Source: JAHDHW01 sp965220465
Lineage (GTDB): Bacteria > Bacteroidota > Bacteroidia > Chitinophagales > Saprospiraceae
DNA: 64,000 nucleotides
Reading direction: 5' to 3'
Assembly: GCA_965220465.1 (NCBI GenBank)
Contig: CBDCPZ010000025.1
Coordinates: forward strand, 1,178,001-1,242,000
Below are positions 8,221 through 16,417 of the stretch, one piece after another. Each line of letters begins with the position of its first letter. Within the stretch, counting starts at the first letter, position 1. The position numbers and the translations under genes were made by a program. Below the pieces are notes generated by a model, which saw only the letters and a program-made list of their open reading frames with translations, had not been told where the DNA came from and did not search any database.

Positions 8221-9495
8221 TTACATCCTACCCTTCAACATTCCTTCCCAATACAATATTGGAAGTCCATACTTTTTAAGCAACCACATCAGGTAGCTTT
8301 CTTTTCCTGTGTCGATGAATGTTGAAATCAAAGGGTCTGAATCGCGGATATTGTCGTATTTGAATTCCGCCAAAACCATTTTGCCGTATCCTGTAACTAA
8401 CGGACAAGAAGAGTATCCATGATAACCTTCAGATAATTCCGTTTGCTTTTTCATCACACGAAGTATATTTTCTACTAAAACAGGGGCCTGTTTACGAACT
8501 GCGGCGCCAGTTTTTGCTGTTGGCAAAGCAGCAGCATCTCCGAGTGCAAAAACATTAGGATATTTATTACTTTGCAAAGTATATTTATTGACATCAATCC
8601 AGCCTTTACTTGGACCTTCCTGATGCGCTATTTTTGATTTTTTGATAAAATCAGGAGCCGATTGTGGTGGCGCAAGGTGCAACATATCGAAAGGAATGAC
8701 CACTTCAGTTTCGCTGATTATTTCTTCACCAAGGTTATCTTTCGGATTGTAATACAACTTGTCCGGTTTGTCCTGATGCGCTGTGATGGTATAATAAGCC
8801 TTTTTATTAGGCCCATCTATTTTAGTGAGTTTGTGGAAATATTTTACACTGATATCCTTTCTTTTGAGTACTTTTTCTAAAGTGCTTTTAAAAGGCTCCG
8901 TTCCAAAAATCACAGACCCTGGCGTTGCAAAAATGACATTCGTTTTGTCCTTCACTCCCGCTTTTTGAAAAAAGTCATCAGCCAGATACATTATTTTTTG
9001 AGGAGCACCGCCACATTTTATCGGAGTTGCTGGCTGTGTAAACAAAGCATTGCCTCCTTTGAAATTTTGAAGCACTTCCCAGGTATGTTCTGAATTCGTA
9101 TAATTGCTGCAAACACCATTTTTATCCATCGTTTCACGGAGCCCTTCAATCCCATCAAGATCTATTTGAATCCCAGGACAAGCGACAAGATAATCGTATG
9201 ATATTTCGGTTCCAGCTTTAACGGTGAGTTTGTTATGATCCGCATCAATGTTTTCAACATAATCCTGTATCCATGTTGCTCCTTTAGGGATCAAACCAGC
9301 CATATCCCGTTCCGTTTTTTTATAATCAAATGTACCTGCACCAACCAAAGTCCAGGCAGGTTGATAATAGTGTTTAGTTGCCGGATCAATCAACGCAATA
9401 TCAAGTTTCCTATCCTTTTTGAGTAATTGAGCAGCGACAGTTATCCCTGCAGTTCCTGCTCCAATAATGACGATTTGATGATGTTTTTTATTCAT
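8221..9495 (-). CDS. sqr: Type II sulfide:quinone oxidoreductase
   Basis: This 424-residue FAD enzyme oxidises sulfide and passes electrons to quinone at the inner membrane. It has the dinucleotide motif IIGAGTAGITVA at the N-terminus. The two redox cysteines of the mitochondrial-like type II enzymes are present: Cys161 in PIKCGGAPQKIMY and Cys364 in SSCPLVTGYGKMVLAEF. A further Cys129 is present. The amphipathic C-terminus (SYLMWLLKKYGLPILYWEGM) fits monotopic membrane binding. It is the last gene of an operon behind two YeeE/YedE proteins, which supports a sulfur role. The predicted operon promoter has three Crp/Fnr-like sites. Confidence 0.92.
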   Translation of the reverse strand: MNKKHHQIVIIGAGTAGITVAAQLLKKDRKLDIALIDPATKHYYQPAWTLVGAGTFDYKKTERDMAGLIPKGATWIQDYVENIDADHNKLTVKAGTEISYDYLVACPGIQIDLDGIEGLRETMDKNGVCSNYTNSEHTWEVLQNFKGGNALFTQPATPIKCGGAPQKIMYLADDFFQKAGVKDKTNVIFATPGSVIFGTEPFKSTLEKVLKRKDISVKYFHKLTKIDGPNKKAYYTITAHQDKPDKLYYNPKDNLGEEIISETEVVIPFDMLHLAPPQSAPDFIKKSKIAHQEGPSKGWIDVNKYTLQSNKYPNVFALGDAAALPTAKTGAAVRKQAPVLVENILRVMKKQTELSEGYHGYSSCPLVTGYGKMVLAEFKYDNIRDSDPLISTFIDTGKESYLMWLLKKYGLPILYWEGMLKGRM

Positions 9496-9510
9496 GATGC
9501 TATTTTTTTT

Positions 9511-9575
9511 AGTTTATGGTTTGCGGTTTGAAGTTTGAAGTTTTTTAACCTTCTAACCTTTTTACTTTTTAACCT
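9511..9575. repeat. Degenerate heptamer repeat patch
   Basis: About five degenerate 7-bp units built around GTTT (GGTTTGC, GGTTTGA, AGTTTGA) are followed by irregularly spaced AACC motifs in the opposite sense. It occupies the gap between the SQR start and the YeeE-like stop and belongs to the same sequence family as the long arrays elsewhere in the window. Confidence 0.6.
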
Positions 9576-9583
9576 CTTTTATT

Positions 9584-9997
9584 CTAGTGCGGTAATTTAT
9601 CTCTTAAAAGTCCGTAAACGAAAGTTCCAAACATTGCACTCGCAAGAAAAATAACGAAGACTGTATAACCACTTCCCATCAGTACAAACATAGGTCCCGG
9701 ACAAACGCCAGCCATCGCCCAACCAAGCCCAAAAATGATCCCTCCGATCAGATAGCGTGGAACGCTTTTATTTTTATCAGGGATTATAATTTCTTTACCT
9801 TCTATCGATTTGAAATGCTTCCATTTGATAAAAGACACGATCCCCGTTCCTAAAACCACAGAGGATAAAATGATTCCGTACATGTGGAAAGACTGGAAGT
9901 GAAACATCTCGTAAATCCTAAACCAGGAAACCGCTTCTGATTTAAACATGGTAATTCCGAAAAGGACACCGACTACAATATATTTGAAAAATCTCAT
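9584..9997 (-). CDS. YeeE/YedE-family membrane protein, short form (DUF6691-like)
   Basis: The 137-residue protein has four hydrophobic helices and the conserved segment GLGWAMAGVCPGPMFVLMGSG, with the Cys that in YeeE/TsuA transporters contacts the sulfur substrate. It is half of a split YeeE-type transporter whose other half is the next gene upstream. Such pairs are thought to move thiosulfate or sulfane sulfur across the inner membrane. Their place directly upstream of SQR in the same operon fits uptake or export of sulfur compounds linked to sulfide oxidation. Confidence 0.88.
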   Translation of the reverse strand: MRFFKYIVVGVLFGITMFKSEAVSWFRIYEMFHFQSFHMYGIILSSVVLGTGIVSFIKWKHFKSIEGKEIIIPDKNKSVPRYLIGGIIFGLGWAMAGVCPGPMFVLMGSGYTVFVIFLASAMFGTFVYGLLRDKLPH

Positions 9998-10015
9998 TTT
10001 TTTATTTTTTGTTTT

Positions 10016-10609
10016 TTAACCGAAAAGGAATGGAAATATTAAATAAGTCATCAATAGGCCGCCAATAAAAAAACCAATCACGGCGATCAATGAGGATATC
10101 TGCAATGCAGACAATCCGCTGATGGCATGCCCAGAAGTACAGCCTCCGGCATATCGCGCTCCAAAGCCAATCAAAAATCCTCCACCTACAATAATGATAA
10201 ATCCTTTTAAACTAAAAAGAGAGGTCCAGGAATAAAATTCAGGGACCAAAGGCACTTCTCCTTCGGCATAAGTGAAGCCCAGTCCTTTTAGACTTTCTAC
10301 GGTAGCGGTAGAAATATGGGCGACGTTTCCGTCAACACCGGATAAATAGTTTGCGGCGATATAACCTCCAAACATAGCTCCCAGCGCAACCATAAGATTC
10401 CAACTCTGCGATTGCCAATCGAATTTGAAAAAATCGGAATATTCATCCGCTCCATCCGCAGCGCACATCACCCTGAAGTTCGCCGAGATTCCGAATTCTT
10501 TTCCAAAAAACAGAAGGATAAATAAAATAAAGGAGATCATGAGACCCGCCACCCACCAGGGCCACGGTTGACTAATAAAGTCTCTGAATGCTGTTAGTAA
10601 TTCTAGCAT
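10016..10609 (-). CDS. YeeE/YedE-family membrane protein, long form
   Basis: The 197-residue protein has about five hydrophobic helices and the motif GFGARYAGGCTSGHAISGLS, with a conserved Cys that is the mark of the YeeE/YedE sulfur-transport family. It is the first gene of the operon, 18 bp from the short partner, and together they match one full-length YeeE. The role is presumed transport of a sulfur compound; the exact substrate is not determinable. The promoter region upstream carries three Crp/Fnr-like palindromes. Confidence 0.88.
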   Translation of the reverse strand: MLELLTAFRDFISQPWPWWVAGLMISFILFILLFFGKEFGISANFRVMCAADGADEYSDFFKFDWQSQSWNLMVALGAMFGGYIAANYLSGVDGNVAHISTATVESLKGLGFTYAEGEVPLVPEFYSWTSLFSLKGFIIIVGGGFLIGFGARYAGGCTSGHAISGLSALQISSLIAVIGFFIGGLLMTYLIFPFLFG

Positions 10610-10648
10610 GACCTTGTTTCGTTTTGCTGTTTAATAATTGTTTCACTA

Positions 10649-10693
10649 CAAGATTAGCAATAGAATCAAGGCTTTTTTGTGATATTTGTTACA
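10649..10693 (-). promoter_or_regulatory. Crp/Fnr-type site plus -7-like element for the YeeE-SQR operon
   Basis: On the minus strand, TGTAACAAATATCACA (10693-10678) is followed after exactly 21 nt by TAATCTTG (10656-10649), one mismatch from TAnnTTTG. The start site would fall near 10643, about 34 nt before the ATG, and the palindrome centre near -42. This is the same layout as the mini-FtsH and CBS promoters. Confidence 0.6.
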
Positions 10694-10699
10694 CAGCAA

Positions 10700-10736
10700 A
10701 GTGATTTTCATCATGCAAATGATGACTTTTGTCAGT
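10700..10736 (-). promoter_or_regulatory. Two further Crp/Fnr-like palindromes upstream of the YeeE-SQR operon
   Basis: Minus-strand palindromes CATGATGAAAATCACT (centre 10707.5) and ACTGACAAAAGTCATC (centre 10728.5) lie 22 and 21 bp apart in series behind the proximal site. All share the core TGAYRAAWRTCA, allowing one mismatch in the proximal copy. About two helical turns between centres puts them on one face of the DNA. Confidence 0.55.
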
Positions 10737-10766
10737 GCAGTTTTTAATAAAAATAGTATAACATTC

Positions 10767-11453
10767 TTAAAAAATACGCTTCAACACTTCTTCTTTGTAG
10801 AGGTTTCCGATAGGTAATTTTTCATTTCCGAGATGAACCATGTTGCCTTCAAGCGTAGTGACTTTCTGAATTGGAATGATGTAAGATTTGTGTATACGAA
10901 TAAATTGATCGGACGGAAGTTCTTCTTCAAGTCTTTTTAAAGAATTGAGTGCCAAAATTTTCCCTTTTGGAAGAAAATAGGCAACATATTCCCGCATGCT
11001 TTGGATGTAGCGGATGTCTTCGAATTTGATTTTATGGACTTTGTGATCTGCCTTTACGAGTAGATAATCTTTTTCAGGTGAGTCAGATTTTTGGCTTAAT
11101 AAATCAACTGCTTTGTTCACTGCCTGAACGAAACGTTCAAAACTAAAGGGTTTCAACAAATAATCGACGACATCCAATTGGTAACCTTCAATGGCGTATT
11201 CAGAATAGGCAGTTGTAAAAATGACCTTAGGCTTCTGTTGCAGGCTTTTTAAAAAATCAATCCCTGTCATTTCCGGCATCTGGATATCCAAAAAAAGCAA
11301 ATCAATTTCATTTTCTTCCAATGCATTTAAAGCATCTAAAGGATTTGCACACTTTTCAACGAGGTTTAAATGTGGCAATCGAGAAATATAATTTTCCAAA
11401 AGCGTTCGCGCCAATTCTTCGTCGTCGACAACCAGGCAATTTACATTTTTCAT
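10767..11453 (-). CDS. LytTR-family response regulator
   Basis: This 228-residue cytoplasmic regulator has a receiver domain (1-120; acidic pocket at Asp10/Asp11, phosphorylation site Asp56 in LLFLDIQMPEMTG, Lys in LLKPF) and a LytTR DNA-binding domain (about 130-228; RIHKSYIIPI, LPIGNLYKEEVL). It overlaps the sensor kinase gene by 4 bp and is its output partner. The target genes are not evident; the sulfur operon downstream has its own promoter. Confidence 0.95.
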   Translation of the reverse strand: MKNVNCLVVDDEELARTLLENYISRLPHLNLVEKCANPLDALNALEENEIDLLFLDIQMPEMTGIDFLKSLQQKPKVIFTTAYSEYAIEGYQLDVVDYLLKPFSFERFVQAVNKAVDLLSQKSDSPEKDYLLVKADHKVHKIKFEDIRYIQSMREYVAYFLPKGKILALNSLKRLEEELPSDQFIRIHKSYIIPIQKVTTLEGNMVHLGNEKLPIGNLYKEEVLKRIF

Positions 11454-12523
11454 TCCAATTCAATTTTTAGATTGACTTTAAAAACTTGTTTATCGCTTGA
11501 ATCGATAATCAATTGATGCTTTTCGGGATACAAGATTTCCAGCCTTCTTTTTACATTTTTAAGTCCAATACCACCGACTTTATCTTTTACAAAATGCTCT
11601 TCGGGCAAGCTGTTGATTGTTTCAAATAATAATGTCGAGCCCTCAATATTGAGTTTTATCTTAATCCAGTTTTTTTCAATATCCTCTATTTTACTATGCT
11701 TGAAAGCATTTTCGATGAACGGAATTAATAACAACGGTGCGATCATCAGATTTGGCGGATCTTTTTCAATATCCGTTTCAACATTCAATCCTTTACTATC
11801 TTTTAGCAGCATCAGATCGATATAATTCTGGATATAATCTATTTCTTTTTTCAATACCACTTTATCCGCATTACATTCATAAAGCATGTAGCGGAGCATT
11901 CCTGAAAGTTTCAGTAAATTTTCTGGCGCTGCGTCCGATTTTATCACCGTCAACGTGTAAATGTTATTGATTGAATTGAATAAAAAATGTGGATTGATTT
12001 GCGATCGCAAAAATTTCATTTCGGTGTCCAGGTTTTCGTTTCGAAGCTGAACCGCTTCCTTTTCTTTGCGATTGGTATAGTTGACCAATTCGAAAAGGGT
12101 ACTCCCAAAAAATGAAATAAAAAAAGGCATGGATTGAGCGATATAGCGCATCGTGCTCCATCTGCCTCCCCTTTTCGGCGCATTTCTGCGCATCCTTTCC
12201 ATCTCTTCCGGTTGCGAAAACCAGTTGTCTGCCAAATATTGGCCAAGCCATGATGATGCAACATTCATCAAATATATTGACGCTATTCCAAGCAAAACAT
12301 AAACGATATATTTTTTTTTAAAAAAGAAAGAAGGCATCAGCCATAACAAATTCAAAAGCACCAAAATAATTACTCCGGTTGTAACCACTGCCATACGCCC
12401 GAAAGCGCCGGGATAGTCTTGGATATTAGCGTTTAAAAGTGGGATCAGCATCCACAAAACGCCCCAAAAAAGCACATTGGCCAGTACTTTATTTTTGCCT
12501 TCGTAAAACTTCAGAAACTCCAT
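11450..12523 (-). CDS. LytS-like sensor histidine kinase
   Basis: This 357-residue inner-membrane kinase has about four N-terminal membrane helices (to about residue 145) followed by a His_kinase domain with the phospho-acceptor His179 in RSQINPHFLFNSINNIY, and an HATPase end (LLLIPFIENAFKHS, GGIGLKNVKRRL). There is no large extracellular sensor, so the signal is probably read in the membrane. It pairs with the overlapping LytTR regulator. A good promoter lies directly against its start codon, implying a leaderless or nearly leaderless message. Confidence 0.94.
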   Translation of the reverse strand: MEFLKFYEGKNKVLANVLFWGVLWMLIPLLNANIQDYPGAFGRMAVVTTGVIILVLLNLLWLMPSFFFKKKYIVYVLLGIASIYLMNVASSWLGQYLADNWFSQPEEMERMRRNAPKRGGRWSTMRYIAQSMPFFISFFGSTLFELVNYTNRKEKEAVQLRNENLDTEMKFLRSQINPHFLFNSINNIYTLTVIKSDAAPENLLKLSGMLRYMLYECNADKVVLKKEIDYIQNYIDLMLLKDSKGLNVETDIEKDPPNLMIAPLLLIPFIENAFKHSKIEDIEKNWIKIKLNIEGSTLLFETINSLPEEHFVKDKVGGIGLKNVKRRLEILYPEKHQLIIDSSDKQVFKVNLKIELE

Positions 12524-12528
12524 GTTGG

Positions 12529-12559
12529 CAAATATATCCTATCAAAAGATAGTCTGCAA
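12529..12559 (-). promoter_or_regulatory. Bacteroidota-type promoter of the LytS-like kinase gene
   Basis: On the minus strand, TTG (12559-12557) is followed after 20 nt by TATATTTG (12536-12529), matching the -33/-7 consensus TTTG-N19-21-TAnnTTTG closely. The expected start site falls at or within a few bases of the ATG at 12523. Confidence 0.6.
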
Positions 12560-12596
12560 CATTTATCAATCAATGCCGGAAAATTCTCAATGAAAA

Positions 12597-12706
12597 GGTT
12601 TGTGGTTTGTGGTTTGTGGTTTGTGGTTTGTGGTTTGTGGTTTGTGGTTTGTGGTTTGTGGTTTGTGGTTTGTGGTTTGTGGTTTGTGGTTTGTGGTTTG
12701 TGGTTT
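12597..12706. repeat. Heptamer tandem array, about 15.7 copies of GGTTTGT
   Basis: 110 bp of perfect 7-bp repeats lie between the divergent kinase and TonB-type genes. A degenerate tail of related heptamers in the opposite sense (GAACTCT, GAACTTC, GAACCCT and similar) follows at 12728-12769. The array can be read as an open frame (NHKPQTT repeated), but that is only a consequence of the 7-bp period. Confidence 0.95.
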
Positions 12707-12727
12707 AACAAAAAATATTAAAAAACC

Positions 12728-12769
12728 TTGAACTCTGAACTTCGAACCCTGAACCTCGAACTCCGAACC
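12728..12769. repeat. Degenerate heptamer tail next to the GGTTTGT array
   Basis: Six 7-bp units (TGAACTC, TGAACTT, CGAACCC, TGAACCT, CGAACTC, CGAACC) keep strict phase while varying at three positions. Read on the other strand they fit the same family, RGTTY with variable flanks, as the perfect arrays. Confidence 0.7.
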
Positions 12770-12862
12770 AATAAAATTTCATTGATTTTTTTGGGGCTTT
12801 CATTGAAAAAGTGAATTCAATTGCTGTTTAAGTTGGATATTTGAAGCTTAAATCCTCTTTGA

Positions 12863-15721
12863 ATGAAATTATACTTTTTTCTATTTTCTTTTTTAATGCT
12901 CACCTATTCGGGTATTGCACAGTCTTTTTCAGTATCCGGATCGGTCATTGACGGAAAAGAAAAAACTCCGCTTATAAGTGCTTTTGTAGTGTTGAAAAAT
13001 AATACAACAGCTGCAAAAAAGTCAGCTATCTCAGATAATCAGGGAGTTTTTGAATTTGAAAATATTGAACCCGGAAATTATACTTTGGAGATCAGCTACC
13101 TCGGTTATCACACCATAAAACAAGCTCGTCAAATCAATGATCAAAACTTAGATCTTGGCGTTTTTTATTTATACGATGACGCCATTTCTTTAGAGGAAAT
13201 TGTCATTAAAGAAAAGCTACCGATGGCCGTTCAAAACGGAGACACCACATCTTACAACGCAGATGCTTTTAAAACCAATCCCGATGCTAACGCTGAAGAC
13301 CTCGTTCAGAAAATGCCGGGAGTTACGATGGAAAATGGAAAAGTCCAGGCACAAGGGGAAGATGTGAAAGAAGTGCTCGTCGACGGAAAACCATTTTTTG
13401 GAAATGATCCAACCGCAGCTTTGCGCAATCTGCCTGCTGAAGTGATTGAAAAGATTGAAATTTTTGATAAAAAAAGCGATCAGTCACAATTCACTGGTTT
13501 TGATGATGGCGAAACCTCGAAAACCATCAACATCGTTACCCGGAAAGATATGCGAAATGGTCAATTTGGAAAAGTCTACGGAGGTGGCGGAATCGATAAT
13601 GACCAGGAATTTAGATACAATGCAGGAGGTACCATCAACTTTTTTGACGGTGATACCAGGATTTCTCTTATCGGCCAATCGAACAACATCAATATTCAAA
13701 ATTTTGCGAGCGAAGATTTGGTTGGCGTGGTAGGTTCCAATCGCGGAGGTGGCCGTAGAGGTCGTGGTGGTCGTGGTGGCAGAGGCGGTGGCGGAGGACG
13801 CGGTGGCGGCGGCTCAAGCGCCAATGACTTTTTAGTCAATTCGCAAGGAGGAATTTCAACCACAAATGCACTGGGATTGAATTATTCAGATATGTGGGGC
13901 AAGAAAGTAGAGGTTTCAGGAAGTTACTTTTTCAATAAAAGCAAAAACAACTCTGACGAAATAATCAACCGTGAATATATCGATGTTTCTGATGCCAGCC
14001 AGTTTTATAAAGAAGTCAGCGAAAACTCGAGCACCAATATAAATCATCGTTTTAATTTCAATTTGGAATACAAGATTGATTCAATGAATTCCATAGTTTT
14101 TCGTCCGAGAATCAGCTTTCAACAAAATGACGGAATTTCCTCCACCCTCGCTCAAACCACTCAAAAAAGTGCAATTTTAAATGAAACTTTAAATCAATAC
14201 CAATCCGATTTAAAAGGACTTAATTTTTCAAGCAATCTGTTGTACCGCCATAATTTTTCAAAAAGAAGGCGTACTTTTTCTTTAAACCTCAACAATACCT
14301 ACAACGACAAAGGAGGAGAAAGTACTTTATTGTCCCGCAGCAACTACTTCACTGATATGGCAACTTCTGACACCCTTGACCAGTTTTCAGATCTGATGAT
14401 CGATGGTTGGAGCCTTGGCTCAAATTTCTCCTATACCGAACCGCTTGGTAAAAATGGTATGCTCATGGCCAATTACCGAATTGAATATCAAAAAGATGAT
14501 TCTAATAAAGAAACCTACGATTATTCTGAAGCATCTCAGGAACATGACCTTTTTAACCCAGCTCTTTCAAATGTTTTTAATAGCGAACAAATAACCAACC
14601 AAGGTGGTTTGGGATATAATTTTCGAAAAAATAAAGGAATGTTTATGGTGCGCCTTACCGCTCAAAATACGGAATTGAAAAATGCGCAAACTTTCCCTTC
14701 TGAGCTGCAAACCAGCAATCATTTTTTCAATGTGTTGCCGATGGCAATGTATCGTTATCGAGCGTCTAGGACTGACAATCTCAGAGTTTTTTACAGAGCC
14801 CGAACTGATTTACCAAGTATTGAACAATTGCAAAACGTAATCGACAACACCAATCCATTGCAATTGACTATCGGGAATCCTGATTTAAAGCAAGCGGTTC
14901 AGCACAGTTTGTCGCTCAGATATTCTAAAACCAATACTGACAAAGCAACCGTTTTTTATTTCCTGCTTGGAGGAGAATATAGTGATGATTACATCACGAA
15001 CGCTACTTTTTTAGCGGATAGCGGCCATCCGGTTTTTGAAGAATTGGGTATTGAAAACGGAACACAACTTGAAGCACCGATTAATCTCGATGGCTATTGG
15101 AACGCAAGGTCATTTTTAACTTATGGCCTTCCAATTAATGCTTTAAAATCCAATCTGAACTTTAATGTCTCAGCCAATTACAGTCGAATCCCGGGACAAA
15201 TAAACGACGCTATCAATTATTCTAACAATACCACTTCGGGGCTGGGATTGGTGCTGAGCAGTAATCTCAGTGAAAAAGTTGATTTCACAATTACTTCAAA
15301 ATCGAGTTATACCATTGTCAGAAATAGCTTACAAACGGCTTTGAATTCGCAATATTTCAATCAGTTTTCACAAGTAAAATTCAACTGGATATTTGGAAAA
15401 GGCATCGTTTTTCTAACAGATTTTCAACATCAATTCTATGCTGGCCTTTTGGATGAAGCTGATCAAAATTACTTGCTTTGGAATATCGGAATTGGTAAAA
15501 AAATATTTAAAAATCAACGTGGAGATATTCGATTAACCGTCTTTGACATTTTAAATCAAAACCGCAATATTCAACGGAATGTTACCGATATTTATATTGA
15601 AGATACTGAAACACAGACTTTACAACGTTACATCATGCTGACATTCACTTATCAATTAAGACATTTCGTAAAAAGTGAACCAACTAAAAAACCTGACGAC
15701 GAACGGAGAAGACGGTGGTAG
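12863..15721 (+). CDS. TonB-dependent receptor-like outer-membrane barrel with Arg/Gly-rich loop
   Basis: This 952-residue protein has a signal peptide (cleavage after SGIAQ), a carboxypeptidase-regulatory-like domain (about 21-110, ending ISYLGYHTIK), a plug domain (about 120-230: VQKMPGVTMENGKVQ, VLVDGKPFFGNDPTAALRNL, KTINIVTRKD) and an OMP_b-brl_3-type barrel to the end. Residues about 291-318 form a loop of almost only Arg and Gly (RRGRGGRGGRGG). I see no clear TonB box, and it lacks a SusD partner, so the ligand is unknown. The next gene encodes a small protein that also ends in an RGRGG motif, which hints at a functional pair. Confidence 0.9.
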   Translation: MKLYFFLFSFLMLTYSGIAQSFSVSGSVIDGKEKTPLISAFVVLKNNTTAAKKSAISDNQGVFEFENIEPGNYTLEISYLGYHTIKQARQINDQNLDLGVFYLYDDAISLEEIVIKEKLPMAVQNGDTTSYNADAFKTNPDANAEDLVQKMPGVTMENGKVQAQGEDVKEVLVDGKPFFGNDPTAALRNLPAEVIEKIEIFDKKSDQSQFTGFDDGETSKTINIVTRKDMRNGQFGKVYGGGGIDNDQEFRYNAGGTINFFDGDTRISLIGQSNNINIQNFASEDLVGVVGSNRGGGRRGRGGRGGRGGGGGRGGGGSSANDFLVNSQGGISTTNALGLNYSDMWGKKVEVSGSYFFNKSKNNSDEIINREYIDVSDASQFYKEVSENSSTNINHRFNFNLEYKIDSMNSIVFRPRISFQQNDGISSTLAQTTQKSAILNETLNQYQSDLKGLNFSSNLLYRHNFSKRRRTFSLNLNNTYNDKGGESTLLSRSNYFTDMATSDTLDQFSDLMIDGWSLGSNFSYTEPLGKNGMLMANYRIEYQKDDSNKETYDYSEASQEHDLFNPALSNVFNSEQITNQGGLGYNFRKNKGMFMVRLTAQNTELKNAQTFPSELQTSNHFFNVLPMAMYRYRASRTDNLRVFYRARTDLPSIEQLQNVIDNTNPLQLTIGNPDLKQAVQHSLSLRYSKTNTDKATVFYFLLGGEYSDDYITNATFLADSGHPVFEELGIENGTQLEAPINLDGYWNARSFLTYGLPINALKSNLNFNVSANYSRIPGQINDAINYSNNTTSGLGLVLSSNLSEKVDFTITSKSSYTIVRNSLQTALNSQYFNQFSQVKFNWIFGKGIVFLTDFQHQFYAGLLDEADQNYLLWNIGIGKKIFKNQRGDIRLTVFDILNQNRNIQRNVTDIYIEDTETQTLQRYIMLTFTYQLRHFVKSEPTKKPDDERRRRW

Positions 15722-15818
15722 AAAGAAGAAAGTTAGAAAGTGAAGTGGTAAGAAGGTTAGTGGGGTTGTTTTAATTTAAAACTCGCTCCTGACTACTGAC
15801 ACCTCACACCTTAAAAGG

Positions 15819-15980
15819 CTTCAAACTTCAAACTTCAAACTTCAAACTTCAAACTTCAAACTTCAAACTTCAAACTTCAAACTTCAAACTTCAAACTTCA
15901 AACTTCAAACTTCAAACTTCAAACTTCAAACTTCAAACTTCAAACTTCAAACTTCAAACTTCAAACTTCAAACTTCAAAC
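15819..15980. repeat. Heptamer tandem array, 23 copies of CTTCAAA
   Basis: 162 bp of perfect 7-bp repeats end 8 bp before the ATG of the Spy-like gene, so they form almost its whole 5' leader. A looser AG-rich and AC-rich stretch precedes it (15721-15815). Reverse-complemented and rotated, the unit is GAAGTTT, which belongs to the same family as GTGGTTT and GTGGTTC at the other arrays. Confidence 0.95.
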
Positions 15981-15988
15981 TAAATAAT

Positions 15989-16405
15989 ATGAACTATACT
16001 AAAAAACTACTTTTCCCGGCAATAATTTTCGCAATGGTAATCTGCTTTTCAAGTAACAACGCAACTGCTCAAGCACCAGATGACGCTCAAAAAAAAGAGC
16101 AAAACAAAGAAAAAATGGAACAGCGGCAAGCTGCTTATAACGCTATGCTTGATACCCTCCAATTGACTGATCAACAAAGGGAAGATGTTGACTTTATAAA
16201 TATGAAATACCGTGCCCAGATGCAGCAAATGCGTCAAAATAACGATGGTGATTTTGAAGCGATGCGGCCTAAAATGATGGAACTTCGCGACAAACAAAAC
16301 GCTGAATTAAAAGAAGTTTTCAACGAAGAACAATTTGCTCAATATCAAAAATGGCAGCAGGAAAATCGCTCACGTAGAGGTCGTGGCGGGCCTCCAAGAA
16401 ATTAG
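15989..16405 (+). CDS. Spy/CpxP-like small periplasmic protein
   Basis: This 138-residue protein has a signal peptide (cleavage after ATAQA) and a mature, almost entirely helical, Gln/Met/charge-rich body with the LTxxQ-type motif LQLTDQQREDV. This resembles the Spy/CpxP family of periplasmic chaperones. It ends in RSRRGRGGPPRN, echoing the Arg/Gly-rich loop of the upstream TonB-type barrel. Its start lies 8 bp after a heptamer array, so expression may depend on array length. The family assignment rests on composition and the short motif and is moderate. Confidence 0.65.
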   Translation: MNYTKKLLFPAIIFAMVICFSSNNATAQAPDDAQKKEQNKEKMEQRQAAYNAMLDTLQLTDQQREDVDFINMKYRAQMQQMRQNNDGDFEAMRPKMMELRDKQNAELKEVFNEEQFAQYQKWQQENRSRRGRGGPPRN

Positions 16406-16417
16406 AGTATAGCACCT

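Noticed and set aside
12511..12711. Open frame reading NHKPQTT repeats
   Set aside because: It is produced by the 7-bp period of the GGTTTGT array, which is open in several frames; there is no non-repeat coding sequence to support a gene.
15819..15980. CRISPR array impression from dense direct repeats
   Set aside because: The units are 7 bp with no spacers and no cas genes are present.
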